The translations under genes were made by a program, and so were the position numbers. A stretch of DNA of 34,706 bases. It comes from Aeolococcus sp035552595 (lineage in GTDB: Bacteria; Chloroflexota; Dormibacteria; Aeolococcales; Aeolococcaceae). Positions 7,796-15,792 of this stretch are shown here, in pieces. Numbering within the stretch: position 1 is the first letter of the stretch; every line of letters begins with the position of its first letter. The notes below the pieces were generated by a model. That model did no database searches. It worked only from the letters and a program-made list of their open reading frames with translations, and was not told the origin of the DNA. Where the stretch lies: positions 1-34,706 of the forward strand of contig DASZKZ010000077.1 in the NCBI GenBank assembly GCA_035552595.1, written 5' to 3'.

Positions 7796-8425
7796 TCAGG
7801 CTGACGGGTGGGGTGGGTCGAGACCAAGCGCTCGCAGCGCGCGCGCGTATTTGGGGGTGGGGTCGACCACCGCGCCGTGAGCCAGCAGAAGATGCACGAG
7901 ACTGTCCGCGATCGCCTGCCCCGCCGGGCTGAACTCCACCTCCACCTCGGTGAAGCGCGCCACCACGCGCGCCCCGTCGAGCACCGCCACTCGATCATGA
8001 ACCAGCTCGGCGCTGCCGGCCCCGTCGCGCACGTCGAGCCGATGGCGGAGGTTGTCGAGCGTGACCACGGGGTGGAGGGTGGACGGATCCAGCAGCGGGC
8101 CGATCCGGGACCGCACCAGCGCGGGAATCACGTCACCGGGGGCGGCCACCTCCAACTCCTCGCGGACCACCGCGTCGCCGTCGCGGCGCGAGGGCCCCTT
8201 GAACGTCCAGATGCCGTTGCGATGCCGCACCCCCACCCCGGCCCGCACCAGGGCGAGGTCGCCGGTGTCCCAGTACACCGATCGGAGCACCTCCTCACCC
8301 TCGTCGAGGGTGGTCAGCGAATCGAGCCCGGAGAGCGAGGGGAGCACGAAGTCGTCGGGCACCGCCAGCTTGACCTCGCGCTCCTCGACGGCGGCTCCGG
8401 ATGCGCCGGCGGCCTCTTCTCTCAT
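7796..8425 (-). CDS. CYTH domain protein (triphosphate tunnel family)
   Basis: This 209-residue protein starts, after a short linker, with the ExExK signature EREVKLAV (Glu15, Glu17, Lys19), the hallmark of CYTH/triphosphate-tunnel proteins. Alternating charged beta strands follow: RSVYWDTGDLALVRAGVGVRHR, WTFKGPSRR, REELEV and a late FTEVEVEF strand, as expected for the eight-stranded tunnel that binds triphosphates with a divalent metal. Likely activities are inorganic triphosphatase or thiamine triphosphatase; which one is not readable. No CHAD domain follows, unlike many bacterial relatives. Its ATG overlaps the stop of the thioesterase gene (ATGA), so the two are coupled. Confidence 0.85.
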   Translation of the reverse strand: MREEAAGASGAAVEEREVKLAVPDDFVLPSLSGLDSLTTLDEGEEVLRSVYWDTGDLALVRAGVGVRHRNGIWTFKGPSRRDGDAVVREELEVAAPGDVIPALVRSRIGPLLDPSTLHPVVTLDNLRHRLDVRDGAGSAELVHDRVAVLDGARVVARFTEVEVEFSPAGQAIADSLVHLLLAHGAVVDPTPKYARALRALGLDPPHPSA

Positions 8426-8922
8426 CGGCCATCGTCGCTCGTGAACTCCGCGAATCCCGGCCAGGAGTCGACCATCCGATCCAGCAACGACGCCGGGATG
8501 GGGAGGTACGTCCCGGTGGCACCGGCGACGACGCGGCCGTCCTCCAGCGTCATCAGCGACTCCGCGGTCATGGCGCGGCGTGTGAGGCTGGTGATCCAGC
8601 CCTCGACGCGGAGCGCCACGCCGAGCGGGGCCGCATCGCGAAATCGGGTCTCCATCCGTCCGGTCACCACCCAGCGCCGATGCAGCACTGAGCAGCGACC
8701 CATGGCGTCGTCGAGAACCGCGGCGATCAGACCGCCGTGGACGAAGCCGGGAAACCCGGCATGGTCGTCATCGGCCACCCAGGTGGTGGCCACGCGATCG
8801 CCGGCGAGGTGATACTGCAGATGCAGCCCATGGGGATTGCGCAGCCCGTGCACGAAGTTGCGCTGGTACTCACTGTGGTCGTTGAGCCACGCCTGGTCGA
8901 GATCGTCACCCGGGACGTGCAT
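8422..8922 (-). CDS. PaaI-like hotdog-fold thioesterase
   Basis: A 166-residue single-domain hotdog protein. The diagnostic stretch is FPGFVHGGLIAAVLDDAMG (about 57-75), with the HGG turn at 62-64 and an acidic residue (Asp71/72) at the catalytic position of the 4HBT/PaaI family. The beta strands TGRMETRFRDAAPLGVALRVEGWI and GRVVAGATGTYLPI complete the fold. It probably hydrolyses an acyl-CoA; the substrate is unknown. ATG is chosen because the minus-strand hexamer TACGCT sits 6 nt upstream, as at several neighbours. It lies 33 bp after serS and overlaps the CYTH gene by 4 bp. Confidence 0.82.
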   Translation of the reverse strand: MHVPGDDLDQAWLNDHSEYQRNFVHGLRNPHGLHLQYHLAGDRVATTWVADDDHAGFPGFVHGGLIAAVLDDAMGRCSVLHRRWVVTGRMETRFRDAAPLGVALRVEGWITSLTRRAMTAESLMTLEDGRVVAGATGTYLPIPASLLDRMVDSWPGFAEFTSDDGR

Positions 8923-8928
8923 GCGGGC

Positions 8929-8934
8929 AGCGTA
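8929..8934 (-). promoter_or_regulatory. -10-like element before the thioesterase gene
   Basis: TACGCT (minus strand) is 6 nt before the ATG, the spacing seen at mgsA and argC. It would provide an internal, leaderless promoter after serS. Supported only by the shared pattern. Confidence 0.35.
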
Positions 8935-8955
8935 CCGGCCCGGCCCCGCCGGGCG

Positions 8956-10209
8956 TCATCCGATCCGCTTCACGCCGCCCATGTACGGCTGCAGCGCCGC
9001 GGGTATGAGCACGCTCCCGTCGGCCTGCTGATGGGTCTCGAGCATGGCGTCGAAGGCCCGCGGCACACCGAGTCCACTGCCGTTCAGCGTGTGCACGAAC
9101 TGGGGACGCGCTCCCGCCGCGGACCGGTGACGGATCTGAGCGCGGCGCGCTTGAAACTCGCCGAACGCGCTGCACGACGACACCTCGAGCCAGCGCCTCA
9201 TCCCCGGCGCCCACGCCTCGACGTCGTACTTCTTCCATTGCGCGAAGCCCAGGTCGCCGCTGCACATGAGCAGAACCCGGTAGGCGATGCCGAGGCGCTG
9301 CAAGAGCACCTCGGCGTGCCCGGTGAGCAGCTCGAGCTCGTCGAGCGAACGCTCGGCGGTGGTGAAGCGCACCATCTCCACCTTGTCGAACTGGTGCAGG
9401 CGGATGTATCCGTGCGTGTCCTTGCCGGCCGATCCCGCCTCGCGCCGCCAGCACGGTGTGTAGGCGACGTGGGCGATGGGCAGATCGGCCGAGTCGAGAA
9501 TCTCGTCGCGATACAGGTTGGTGACTGGGACCTCGGCCGTGGGGATCAGGAACAACCCGTCGTCGGTCTTGTAGGCGTCGTCCTCGAACTTGGGCAGCTG
9601 CGCCGCGCCGACCATGGCGTCGCGCCGCACCAGGTACGGTGGCGCGATCTCGCTGTAGCCGTGCTCGCTGGTGGCGACATCGAGGAAGAACGTGATCAAC
9701 GCTCGTTGGAGACGGGCGCCGTCACCGCGGAGCACGGCGAACCGCGCTCCGCTCAGCTTGGCGGCGCGCTCGAAGTCGAAGATTCCCGCCGCGCCGCCGA
9801 GATCGTGGTGGGCGAGCGGCTCGAAGTCGAACTCCGCCGGCGTTCCCCAGGTGCGGACCACCACGTTGTCGGCATCAGAGCTGCCCTCGGGAACGGAGGG
9901 GTGGGGCGGATTGGGCACATACAGAAGCAGATCGTCGCGGCGCGCCTCCAGCACGGCCAGCTCGGTTTCGGCGGCCTGGATCCTCTGCTTGGCCTCGGAC
10001 AGAGCGGTGCGCTGCTCAGCGCTCGGGACACCGCGAATCTCGGAGGAGGCACGCTTCTGCTCCGCCCTTCTGCTCTCCACGTCGGTGCGGAGCCGGCGGG
10101 CCTGGACATCGAGCTCGAGGATCTCGTCGATCGGCGCGTCCTCGCCCTTGAGCCGAGCGCCCCTGCGGATGGCCTCGGCATCCTCACGGAGACGCTGCAG
10201 CGGGATCAC
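8956..10209 (-). CDS. serS: Seryl-tRNA synthetase
   Basis: A class II aminoacyl-tRNA synthetase of about 417 residues that charges tRNA-Ser. Start choice: GTG at 10209 gives an N-terminus (IPLQRLREDAEAIRRG) matching the family, 4 bp after the lysS stop, with GGAGG 9 nt upstream. An ATG at 10260 would add 17 odd residues. The N-terminal coiled-coil arm (roughly residues 30-95) binds tRNA-Ser. TAEVPVTN (about 224-231) contacts serine, CWRREAGSAGKDTHGYIR (about 253-270) is motif 2 and GLGVPRAFDAMLE is motif 3 with its ATP-binding Arg. It is the last gene of the greA-lysS-serS run. Confidence 0.96.
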   Translation of the reverse strand: MIPLQRLREDAEAIRRGARLKGEDAPIDEILELDVQARRLRTDVESRRAEQKRASSEIRGVPSAEQRTALSEAKQRIQAAETELAVLEARRDDLLLYVPNPPHPSVPEGSSDADNVVVRTWGTPAEFDFEPLAHHDLGGAAGIFDFERAAKLSGARFAVLRGDGARLQRALITFFLDVATSEHGYSEIAPPYLVRRDAMVGAAQLPKFEDDAYKTDDGLFLIPTAEVPVTNLYRDEILDSADLPIAHVAYTPCWRREAGSAGKDTHGYIRLHQFDKVEMVRFTTAERSLDELELLTGHAEVLLQRLGIAYRVLLMCSGDLGFAQWKKYDVEAWAPGMRRWLEVSSCSAFGEFQARRAQIRHRSAAGARPQFVHTLNGSGLGVPRAFDAMLETHQQADGSVLIPAALQPYMGGVKRIG

Positions 10210-10213
10210 CGGT

Positions 10214-11812
<1,599 letters not shown>

Positions 11813-11842
11813 TGCGCCCAATCTTGCCGGTTTGCCGCGCGC

Positions 11843-12304
11843 TCAGGAGACGCGGACGATCTTCACCCGGCGCGAACCACCGGGGCTCATGACGTCGACG
11901 GACTCACCATTGCGATGCCCGATGACCGCCTTGCCCACCGGCGACTCCATGGAGATCCGCCCGCTGCCGACATCGACCTCCGCGGGCCCCACGATGGTGA
12001 AGACCTGTTTGCCGAACTCGTCCTTGAGCTCCACCTCGGAGCCGACGCGCACCACCTCGTGGTCCTTGGGCTCCTCGATGAGAACCGCGTTGCGCAGCAT
12101 GTTCTCGAGAGTCAGGATGCGGCCCTCGACCATGCCCTGCTCGTTCTTGGCGTCCTCGTACTCGGCGTTCTCCGTGATGTCCCCGAAGTCCTTGGCGTAC
12201 TTGATGCGCTCGGCGATCTCGGCGCGCCGCGCCGTCCGCAGTTCGTCGAGCTCCATCTCGAGCTTCTGCTGTCCCTCGGGCGTGAGCAGAACCGGTTTGT
12301 CCAT
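11843..12304 (-). CDS. greA: Transcription elongation factor GreA
   Basis: The 153-residue protein rescues backtracked RNA polymerase by stimulating transcript cleavage. The N-terminal coiled coil (about residues 8-75) carries the loop DFGDITENAEYEDAKNEQ, whose acidic residues (Asp-Glu neighbourhood) reach the polymerase active site. The C-terminal FKBP-like domain contains RISMESPVGKAVIGHRNGESVDV, a GreA hallmark. ATG at 12304 gives MDKPVLLTPEGQQKLEMELD, the normal family start. It heads greA-lysS-serS, with 30 bp to lysS. A likely promoter is the TATACT hexamer at 12360-12365. Confidence 0.96.
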   Translation of the reverse strand: MDKPVLLTPEGQQKLEMELDELRTARRAEIAERIKYAKDFGDITENAEYEDAKNEQGMVEGRILTLENMLRNAVLIEEPKDHEVVRVGSEVELKDEFGKQVFTIVGPAEVDVGSGRISMESPVGKAVIGHRNGESVDVMSPGGSRRVKIVRVS

Positions 12305-12359
12305 CTGGTGAGACCTTGTCACACGGGGCGAACGCGCCTTCTGTGGATTGAGACGCCGG

Positions 12360-12365
12360 AGTATA
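12360..12365 (-). promoter_or_regulatory. Probable greA -10 element
   Basis: TATACT on the minus strand matches TATAAT at five of six positions and would start transcription near 12353, giving a leader of about 49 nt. No good -35 is visible 16-19 nt upstream, which lowers confidence. Confidence 0.4.
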
Positions 12366-12409
12366 GGTGAGCCCTGCCCCTCCCGGATGTGACGAATCGC
12401 CGACGCTCG

Positions 12410-12438
12410 TTGACCGGTTGTGACAGCGCGGGTATCAT
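12410..12438 (+). promoter_or_regulatory. Sigma-70-type promoter facing away from greA
   Basis: TTGACC (12410-12415), a 17-bp spacer and TATCAT (12433-12438) match the housekeeping consensus at five of six positions in each hexamer with ideal spacing. The inferred start is near 12444-12446. No rightward gene lies within 2.4 kb, so the natural product is a non-coding RNA. Confidence 0.65.
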
Positions 12439-12443
12439 CGCTG

Positions 12444-12511
12444 AGGTCGCGTCGACTCATCTGCCCCCCCTCTCGGGGCGTCTCTGGTATTCCAGGGGCG
12501 CCCTCTTTTTA
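12444..12511 (+). ncRNA. Candidate small RNA of about 68 nt with a C-rich single-stranded stretch
   Basis: The interval is bounded by the promoter above and a strong intrinsic terminator below, with no reading frame of note. The part before the terminator includes CTGCCCCCCCTCTC (12461-12474), which is complementary to strong Shine-Dalgarno sequences (GAGAGGGGGG-type). C-rich loops of this kind are used by small RNAs of Gram-positive bacteria (for example the RsaE/RoxS group) to block ribosome binding. CCCC (12467-12470) could alternatively pair with GGGG (12475-12478), competing with the terminator. ATCTGCC (12459-12465) and GGCAGAT (12520-12526) could enclose the terminator if transcription reads through. 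Existence is inferred from promoter plus terminator; no known RNA family was recognised. Confidence 0.5.
12475..12510 (+). terminator. Rho-independent terminator of the candidate small RNA
   Basis: GGGGCGTCTCTGG (12475-12487), a TATT loop and CCAGGGGCGCCCT (12492-12504) form a 13-bp stem including three G-U pairs, followed by CTTTTT (12505-12510). On the minus strand no U-tract follows, so termination is expected only rightward. Downstream AGGGCG (12513-12518) can compete for the 3' arm. Confidence 0.75.
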
Positions 12512-12754
12512 TAGGGCGAGGCAGATCCTCGCCCTCGCACGGTCGAAGTGAATTCGACCCTGCTCACCCACTCCTCGGCGGACCTCGTCCGCCGACGGAA
12601 CCGAGTGCGTGCCATGTCGACTGCGGTGCTTCGTGGGCGTTGCTTTTTTTGGACGCTCTTGCTCGCTTGCTCTGCCCTGTTTTTTCTGGTGCGCTTGTTT
12701 GTTGCTGCGCTTTTTCTGGTGCGCGCATTTCTGGCGCGCTCCACATTGCTGGTG
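12512..12754. other. Gene-free region with hairpins and a nearly A-free, T-rich tract
   Basis: Together with 12305-12511 this forms a gap of about 450 bp between greA and the small membrane gene. It has two tight inverted repeats: GGTCGAA-GTGAA-TTCGACC (12541-12559) and TCGGCGGAC-CTC-GTCCGCCGA (12575-12595). From 12641 to 12740 the plus strand has only about two A residues and about 45% T, with runs of 5-7 T and TTTTTCTGGTGCGC repeated exactly 30 bp apart (12681-12694 and 12711-12724) plus a degenerate third copy near 12728. On the minus strand this would be an A-rich, almost U-free RNA. A Lys/Arg-rich leftward frame exists (12457-12744) but I do not call it a gene. Confidence 0.5.
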
Positions 12755-13048
12755 CTACGCGCAGTTGCAGGACTTTGTGGTTGCTATCACCACCCAGCTG
12801 ATCACCGTGAAGACCCAGATCGCGTAGGCGGCGCTGATCCAGACGCTCTGCATGCTCTTGCTTGGCACGCGCGTGGCTACCGCCACCAGGGTGATGAGCA
12901 GCAGGAGAGACGAGGCGATCGCCAGGAGGTGTGCCCAGAGCGGAGCGCCGACGACGACGGCGGCTATGGTGACCGCCGCCGGAGGGAGGCCCAGTGGGAT
13001 GGTCCACCAGGGCAGCTCCAGCGGAGCGCCGAGGCGGGAGTCGCTCAT
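12755..13048 (-). CDS. Small hydrophobic membrane protein, unknown function
   Basis: A 97-residue protein starting at an ATG that overlaps the dusB stop (ATGA). Three hydrophobic stretches are visible: about 18-35 (LGLPPAAVTIAAVVVGAP), 37-58 (WAHLLAIASSLLLLITLVAVAT) and 70-88 (WISAAYAIWVFTVISWVVI). It ends in a short hydrophilic tail with two cysteines (TTKSCNCA). I do not recognise a family. The overlap with dusB indicates co-translation but gives no functional clue. A start further upstream would only extend it antisense through dusB sequence and is not favoured. Confidence 0.65.
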   Translation of the reverse strand: MSDSRLGAPLELPWWTIPLGLPPAAVTIAAVVVGAPLWAHLLAIASSLLLLITLVAVATRVPSKSMQSVWISAAYAIWVFTVISWVVIATTKSCNCA

Positions 13049-14085
13049 CCGTCGCCGCTGGTGAAGACGGGACGGAACCAGCCCTGGGGTCCGAGACCGG
13101 CGGCGAGGGCGGAGTCGAAGATGGACTCGAGCATGTCGAGGCTGTCGAGGTCCTGCACCATGGCGCGCAGCCGGGCGGCTCCGTTGCAGCCCTTGATCGA
13201 CCACGCGACGTACTTGCGGCCGATGCGCAGCGCGCGCTGCGCGCCGTGGTACGCGATGAGCAGGTCGAGGTGGCGGCGGCAGAGCGCCATGCGCGCGCCG
13301 AAGTCGAGGTCGTCGAGCAGCTCGCCGGTGGCCAGCAGCTCGGTGGCCTGGCGGATCAGCCAGAAGTTGCCGAGCATGCCGCGGGCGATGACCACGCCGT
13401 CGACAACGCCGGCCCGGAGACGCCGTTCGATGAGGCGCACGTCCTCGACGTCACCGCTGCCGATCACCGGGATGTCGACCGCCTCCTTGACGCGGGCGAT
13501 CTCCTGCCAGTCGGCGGCGCCGGAGTAGCCCTGGCAGCGAGTGCGCCCGTGCACCGTGATGGCGCTGACCCCGGCATCCACGAGGGCGCGGGCCAGCTCA
13601 GGGGCGTTGATGCTGGCGGCGTCCCACCCCAGTCGCATCTTGGCGGTGACGGGCACGTCGACCGCGCTCACCATGGCGCCGATCACAGCCGCGGTGGCGG
13701 GGATGTCGCGAGCCAGGGCGGCGCCGCTGCCGCGCCCCACCACCTTTCTGACCGGACAGCCGAGGTTGACGTCGACGGTGACCGCCCCGCGCTCCACACA
13801 GATCTGGGCGGCGTCGGCCATCACCACCGGGTCGGAGCCGACCAGCTGGGCGCCGGAGCGGCCCGCCCACGCGGGGAAGTCGAGCAGATGAAGGCTGGCC
13901 TCGAGGCTGCGCACCACCGCCTCCGACGCCACCATCTCGGTGGACACCAACCCCGCGCCGAGCTCGAGAGCCAGCTCCCGGCAGGGCACGTCGGTGATTC
14001 CCACCATGGGGGCGATCAGCACGGGTGAGCTGAGCTCGAGCGCACCGATGCGCAGAGCGGGGCGGGGGATCGCGGCGACGGTCAT
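13045..14085 (-). CDS. dusB: tRNA-dihydrouridine synthase (DusB type)
   Basis: A 346-residue flavoenzyme reducing uridine to dihydrouridine in the tRNA D-loop using FMN and NADPH. The TIM-barrel N-terminus has VLIAPMVGITDVPCR (about 23-37), the diagnostic VDVNLGCPVRKVVGRGSGAAL with the catalytic Cys (near residue 107), VTAKMRLGW, ITVHGRTRCQGYSGAADW and IGSGDVEDV, followed by the helical tRNA-binding domain. Length fits DusB. The gene lies between coaX and greA-lysS, a neighbourhood known in many Gram-positive relatives. The minus-strand hexamer TACCAT sits 8 nt before the ATG, suggesting its own leaderless promoter within the operon. Confidence 0.94.
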   Translation of the reverse strand: MTVAAIPRPALRIGALELSSPVLIAPMVGITDVPCRELALELGAGLVSTEMVASEAVVRSLEASLHLLDFPAWAGRSGAQLVGSDPVVMADAAQICVERGAVTVDVNLGCPVRKVVGRGSGAALARDIPATAAVIGAMVSAVDVPVTAKMRLGWDAASINAPELARALVDAGVSAITVHGRTRCQGYSGAADWQEIARVKEAVDIPVIGSGDVEDVRLIERRLRAGVVDGVVIARGMLGNFWLIRQATELLATGELLDDLDFGARMALCRRHLDLLIAYHGAQRALRIGRKYVAWSIKGCNGAARLRAMVQDLDSLDMLESIFDSALAAGLGPQGWFRPVFTSGDG

Positions 14086-14093
14086 GGCGCCTG

Positions 14094-14099
14094 ATGGTA
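14094..14099 (-). promoter_or_regulatory. -10-like element before dusB
   Basis: TACCAT (minus strand) lies 8 nt before the dusB ATG, in the 29-bp gap after coaX. It fits the leaderless pattern seen elsewhere in the window. Confidence 0.4.
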
Positions 14100-14114
14100 C
14101 GGTGAGCAGCCCTC

Positions 14115-14882
14115 TCAGCCCGAGTTGAGCTCGTGGATGAGCCGGAGCCCGACCAGGGTGAGGTGGGCATCGACAGCCTCGATCTCGGGGATGAGCGGCG
14201 CGAAGAGCTCGGCGAGCCCGCCGGTGGCGATGACCCGGGCGCTGGCGCCGATCTCCGCCCGCATGCGCGCCACGATCCCCTGGACCAGGCCGACGTAGCC
14301 GAAGACGAAGCCGGACTGCATCGACGCCGCCGGGCTCCGACCGATCACGGACGGGGGCGCGGCCAGCTCGATGCGGTTGAGCTTGGAGGCCCGGCTCACC
14401 AGCGCATCCAGGCTGATCAGGATGCCCGGCGCCATCGCCCCCCCGAGGTACTCCCCCGCCGCGGAGACCGCGTCGAAGGTGGTGGCCGTGCCGAAGTCGA
14501 GGAGGATGACCGGGGCGCCGTAGAGGTGGCGTCCGGCAAGCGCGTTGGCGATGCGATCGGCGCCGACCAGCCGGGGGTCCTCGTACTTGATGCTCACACC
14601 TGTGCGGATTCCCGGGCCCACCATCAGCGGCGCGCAGCCGAAGTAGAGGCGGGACATCTCCTCGATCGCCCGTGCCAGCGGGGGGACGACGTTGGCGACG
14701 GCCACCGCGTCGATGGCGGTGATCTCGATGCCGCGCCGGCGGAGCAGGTCGGTGGCGGTCAGGCCGAGCTCGTCGCCGGTGGAGCGCTCGTTGGTGTGGA
14801 GCCGGAAATCGGCGACCAGCCGGTCACCGTCGAAGACCCCGACAACGATGTTGGTGTTGCCGACGTCGACTGCGAGCAGCAT
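14115..14882 (-). CDS. coaX: Type III pantothenate kinase
   Basis: A 255-residue enzyme for the first step of coenzyme A synthesis, phosphorylating pantothenate. It is an ASKHA-fold kinase and needs a monovalent cation. Seen: the phosphate-binding start LLAVDVGNTNIVVGVF (2-17), GVSIKYEDPRLVGADRIANALAGRHLYG with the pantothenate-binding GADR motif, ILLDFGTATTFDAVS (second phosphate motif) and VIATGGLAELFAPLI near the end. The ATG is chosen because it gives the exact family N-terminus and has TACAAT 8 nt upstream. It is divergent from the ROK kinase gene (64 bp apart) and is the first gene of the leftward coaX-dusB block. Confidence 0.95.
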   Translation of the reverse strand: MLLAVDVGNTNIVVGVFDGDRLVADFRLHTNERSTGDELGLTATDLLRRRGIEITAIDAVAVANVVPPLARAIEEMSRLYFGCAPLMVGPGIRTGVSIKYEDPRLVGADRIANALAGRHLYGAPVILLDFGTATTFDAVSAAGEYLGGAMAPGILISLDALVSRASKLNRIELAAPPSVIGRSPAASMQSGFVFGYVGLVQGIVARMRAEIGASARVIATGGLAELFAPLIPEIEAVDAHLTLVGLRLIHELNSG

Positions 14883-14890
14883 GGCGCGGA

Positions 14891-14896
14891 ATTGTA
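14891..14896 (-). promoter_or_regulatory. -10 element for coaX (leaderless type)
   Basis: TACAAT (minus strand, five of six matches to consensus) lies 8 nt before the coaX ATG. No clear -35 is seen at the expected distance. Confidence 0.5.
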
Positions 14897-14931
14897 GGTA
14901 CCACCGAGCCGATCCCGATGGCCCGCCCTTG

Positions 14932-14937
14932 TACTGT
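14932..14937 (+). promoter_or_regulatory. -10-like element for the ROK kinase gene
   Basis: TACTGT ends 9 nt before the GTG start. There is no Shine-Dalgarno in the intervening TTGCCCCGCA, consistent with a leaderless message. Confidence 0.4.
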
Positions 14938-14946
14938 TGCCCCGCA

Positions 14947-15792
14947 GTGATCGGGCTGATCGACGTCGGGGGAACCAAGCTGCTCGCCGCCGTCGCGGAG
15001 GCGGACGGCCAGATCGGACCGCCGGTGCGGCGCTCCACGCCGCAGAGCGGGGACATGGCGGCCACCCTGGCCGGCATGCTCGAGGAGGTGCGCCGCGGCC
15101 GGCCGCTGGAGGCGATCGCCGCCGCCGTGCCGGGCCCGTTCGACCGCCGCACCGGCGAGCTCCTCAACCCGCCGGGACTGTCGGGTGACTGGCACCGCCT
15201 CGACCTGGCGGCGCCTCTCGGTGAGCGCTTCGAGTGCCCTGTCGTGCTCGAGAACGACGCCAACTGCGCCGCCCTCGCCGAGGCCACGCTGGGGGCCGGG
15301 CGCGGGGCGGGGGTCCTCGTCTACTACACCGTGTCCACCGGGATCGGCAGCGGGATCGTGCGCGAGGGAGAGCTGGTGGTCGGCCAGGGTGACAGCGAGG
15401 GCGGCCACCAGGTGATCTGGCCGGAGCGAGCCGGCGGACCACCGTGTGAGTGCGGCGGGGCGGGCTGTCTGGAGGCCGTCGCCAGCGGCCGCGCCATCGC
15501 CAGGCGATTCGGCCGGCCGGCGGAGCAGATCGAGGACCGGGCGGTGTGGGATGAGGTCGGCGAGTGGCTTGGTCTGGCGGTGGTCAACGCTGTCGCCCTC
15601 CTCGACTGCGATCGCGTGGTCTTCGGCGGCGGGGTGGCCGACTCGCGCTGGTCAGAGCTGGAACCGGCCATCTCCGCCACCGTGACCCGGTACCTGAAGC
15701 TGCAGCCGGCGCCACAGATCAGGCTCGGCGAGCTCGGCTTGGATCGCAACCTGGCGGGCGCCCTTCTCGTGCTGCAGAGAGCCGGGCACTAG
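14947..15792 (+). CDS. ROK family sugar kinase (glucokinase-like)
   Basis: A 281-residue ASKHA-fold kinase. The N-terminus IGLIDVGGTKLLAAVAE is the first phosphate-binding motif; LENDANCAALAEATLGAGRG contains the catalytic Asp; GGHQVIW and the cysteine cluster CECGGAGCLEAVASG form the ROK zinc site. VVFGGGVADSRW is the adenosine motif. It probably phosphorylates glucose or another hexose or N-acyl sugar; specificity is not readable. No N-terminal DNA-binding domain, so an enzyme rather than a NagC-type repressor. GTG at 14947 directly precedes the first motif. Its TAG stop and the facing methyltransferase TAG overlap in a shared CTAG. Confidence 0.88.
   Translation: MIGLIDVGGTKLLAAVAEADGQIGPPVRRSTPQSGDMAATLAGMLEEVRRGRPLEAIAAAVPGPFDRRTGELLNPPGLSGDWHRLDLAAPLGERFECPVVLENDANCAALAEATLGAGRGAGVLVYYTVSTGIGSGIVREGELVVGQGDSEGGHQVIWPERAGGPPCECGGAGCLEAVASGRAIARRFGRPAEQIEDRAVWDEVGEWLGLAVVNAVALLDCDRVVFGGGVADSRWSELEPAISATVTRYLKLQPAPQIRLGELGLDRNLAGALLVLQRAGH

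Noticed and set aside
12541..12595. Two tight hairpins as a tRNA-like or known structured RNA (6S, SRP, RNase P, tmRNA)
   Set aside because: No conserved motifs of those RNAs were found (no GGAAGNAAGCAGCC-type SRP loop, no tmRNA T-arm/CCA end, no RNase P core), so only inverted repeats are reported.
12457..12744. Leftward GTG-started frame of 95 codons rich in Lys and Arg (NARTRKSAATNKRTRKNRAEQ)
   Set aside because: It overlaps the candidate small RNA and its terminator, has no Shine-Dalgarno or -10 signal, uses A-rich codons unlike its neighbours, and its basic composition follows from the A-rich strand in all three frames.
12564..13007. Leftward frame of 147 codons overlapping the small membrane protein gene
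   Set aside because: Its N-terminal half is antisense-like Arg/Pro/Gly sequence typical of out-of-frame GC-rich DNA, and the overlapping membrane protein is better supported by its ATGA coupling to dusB.
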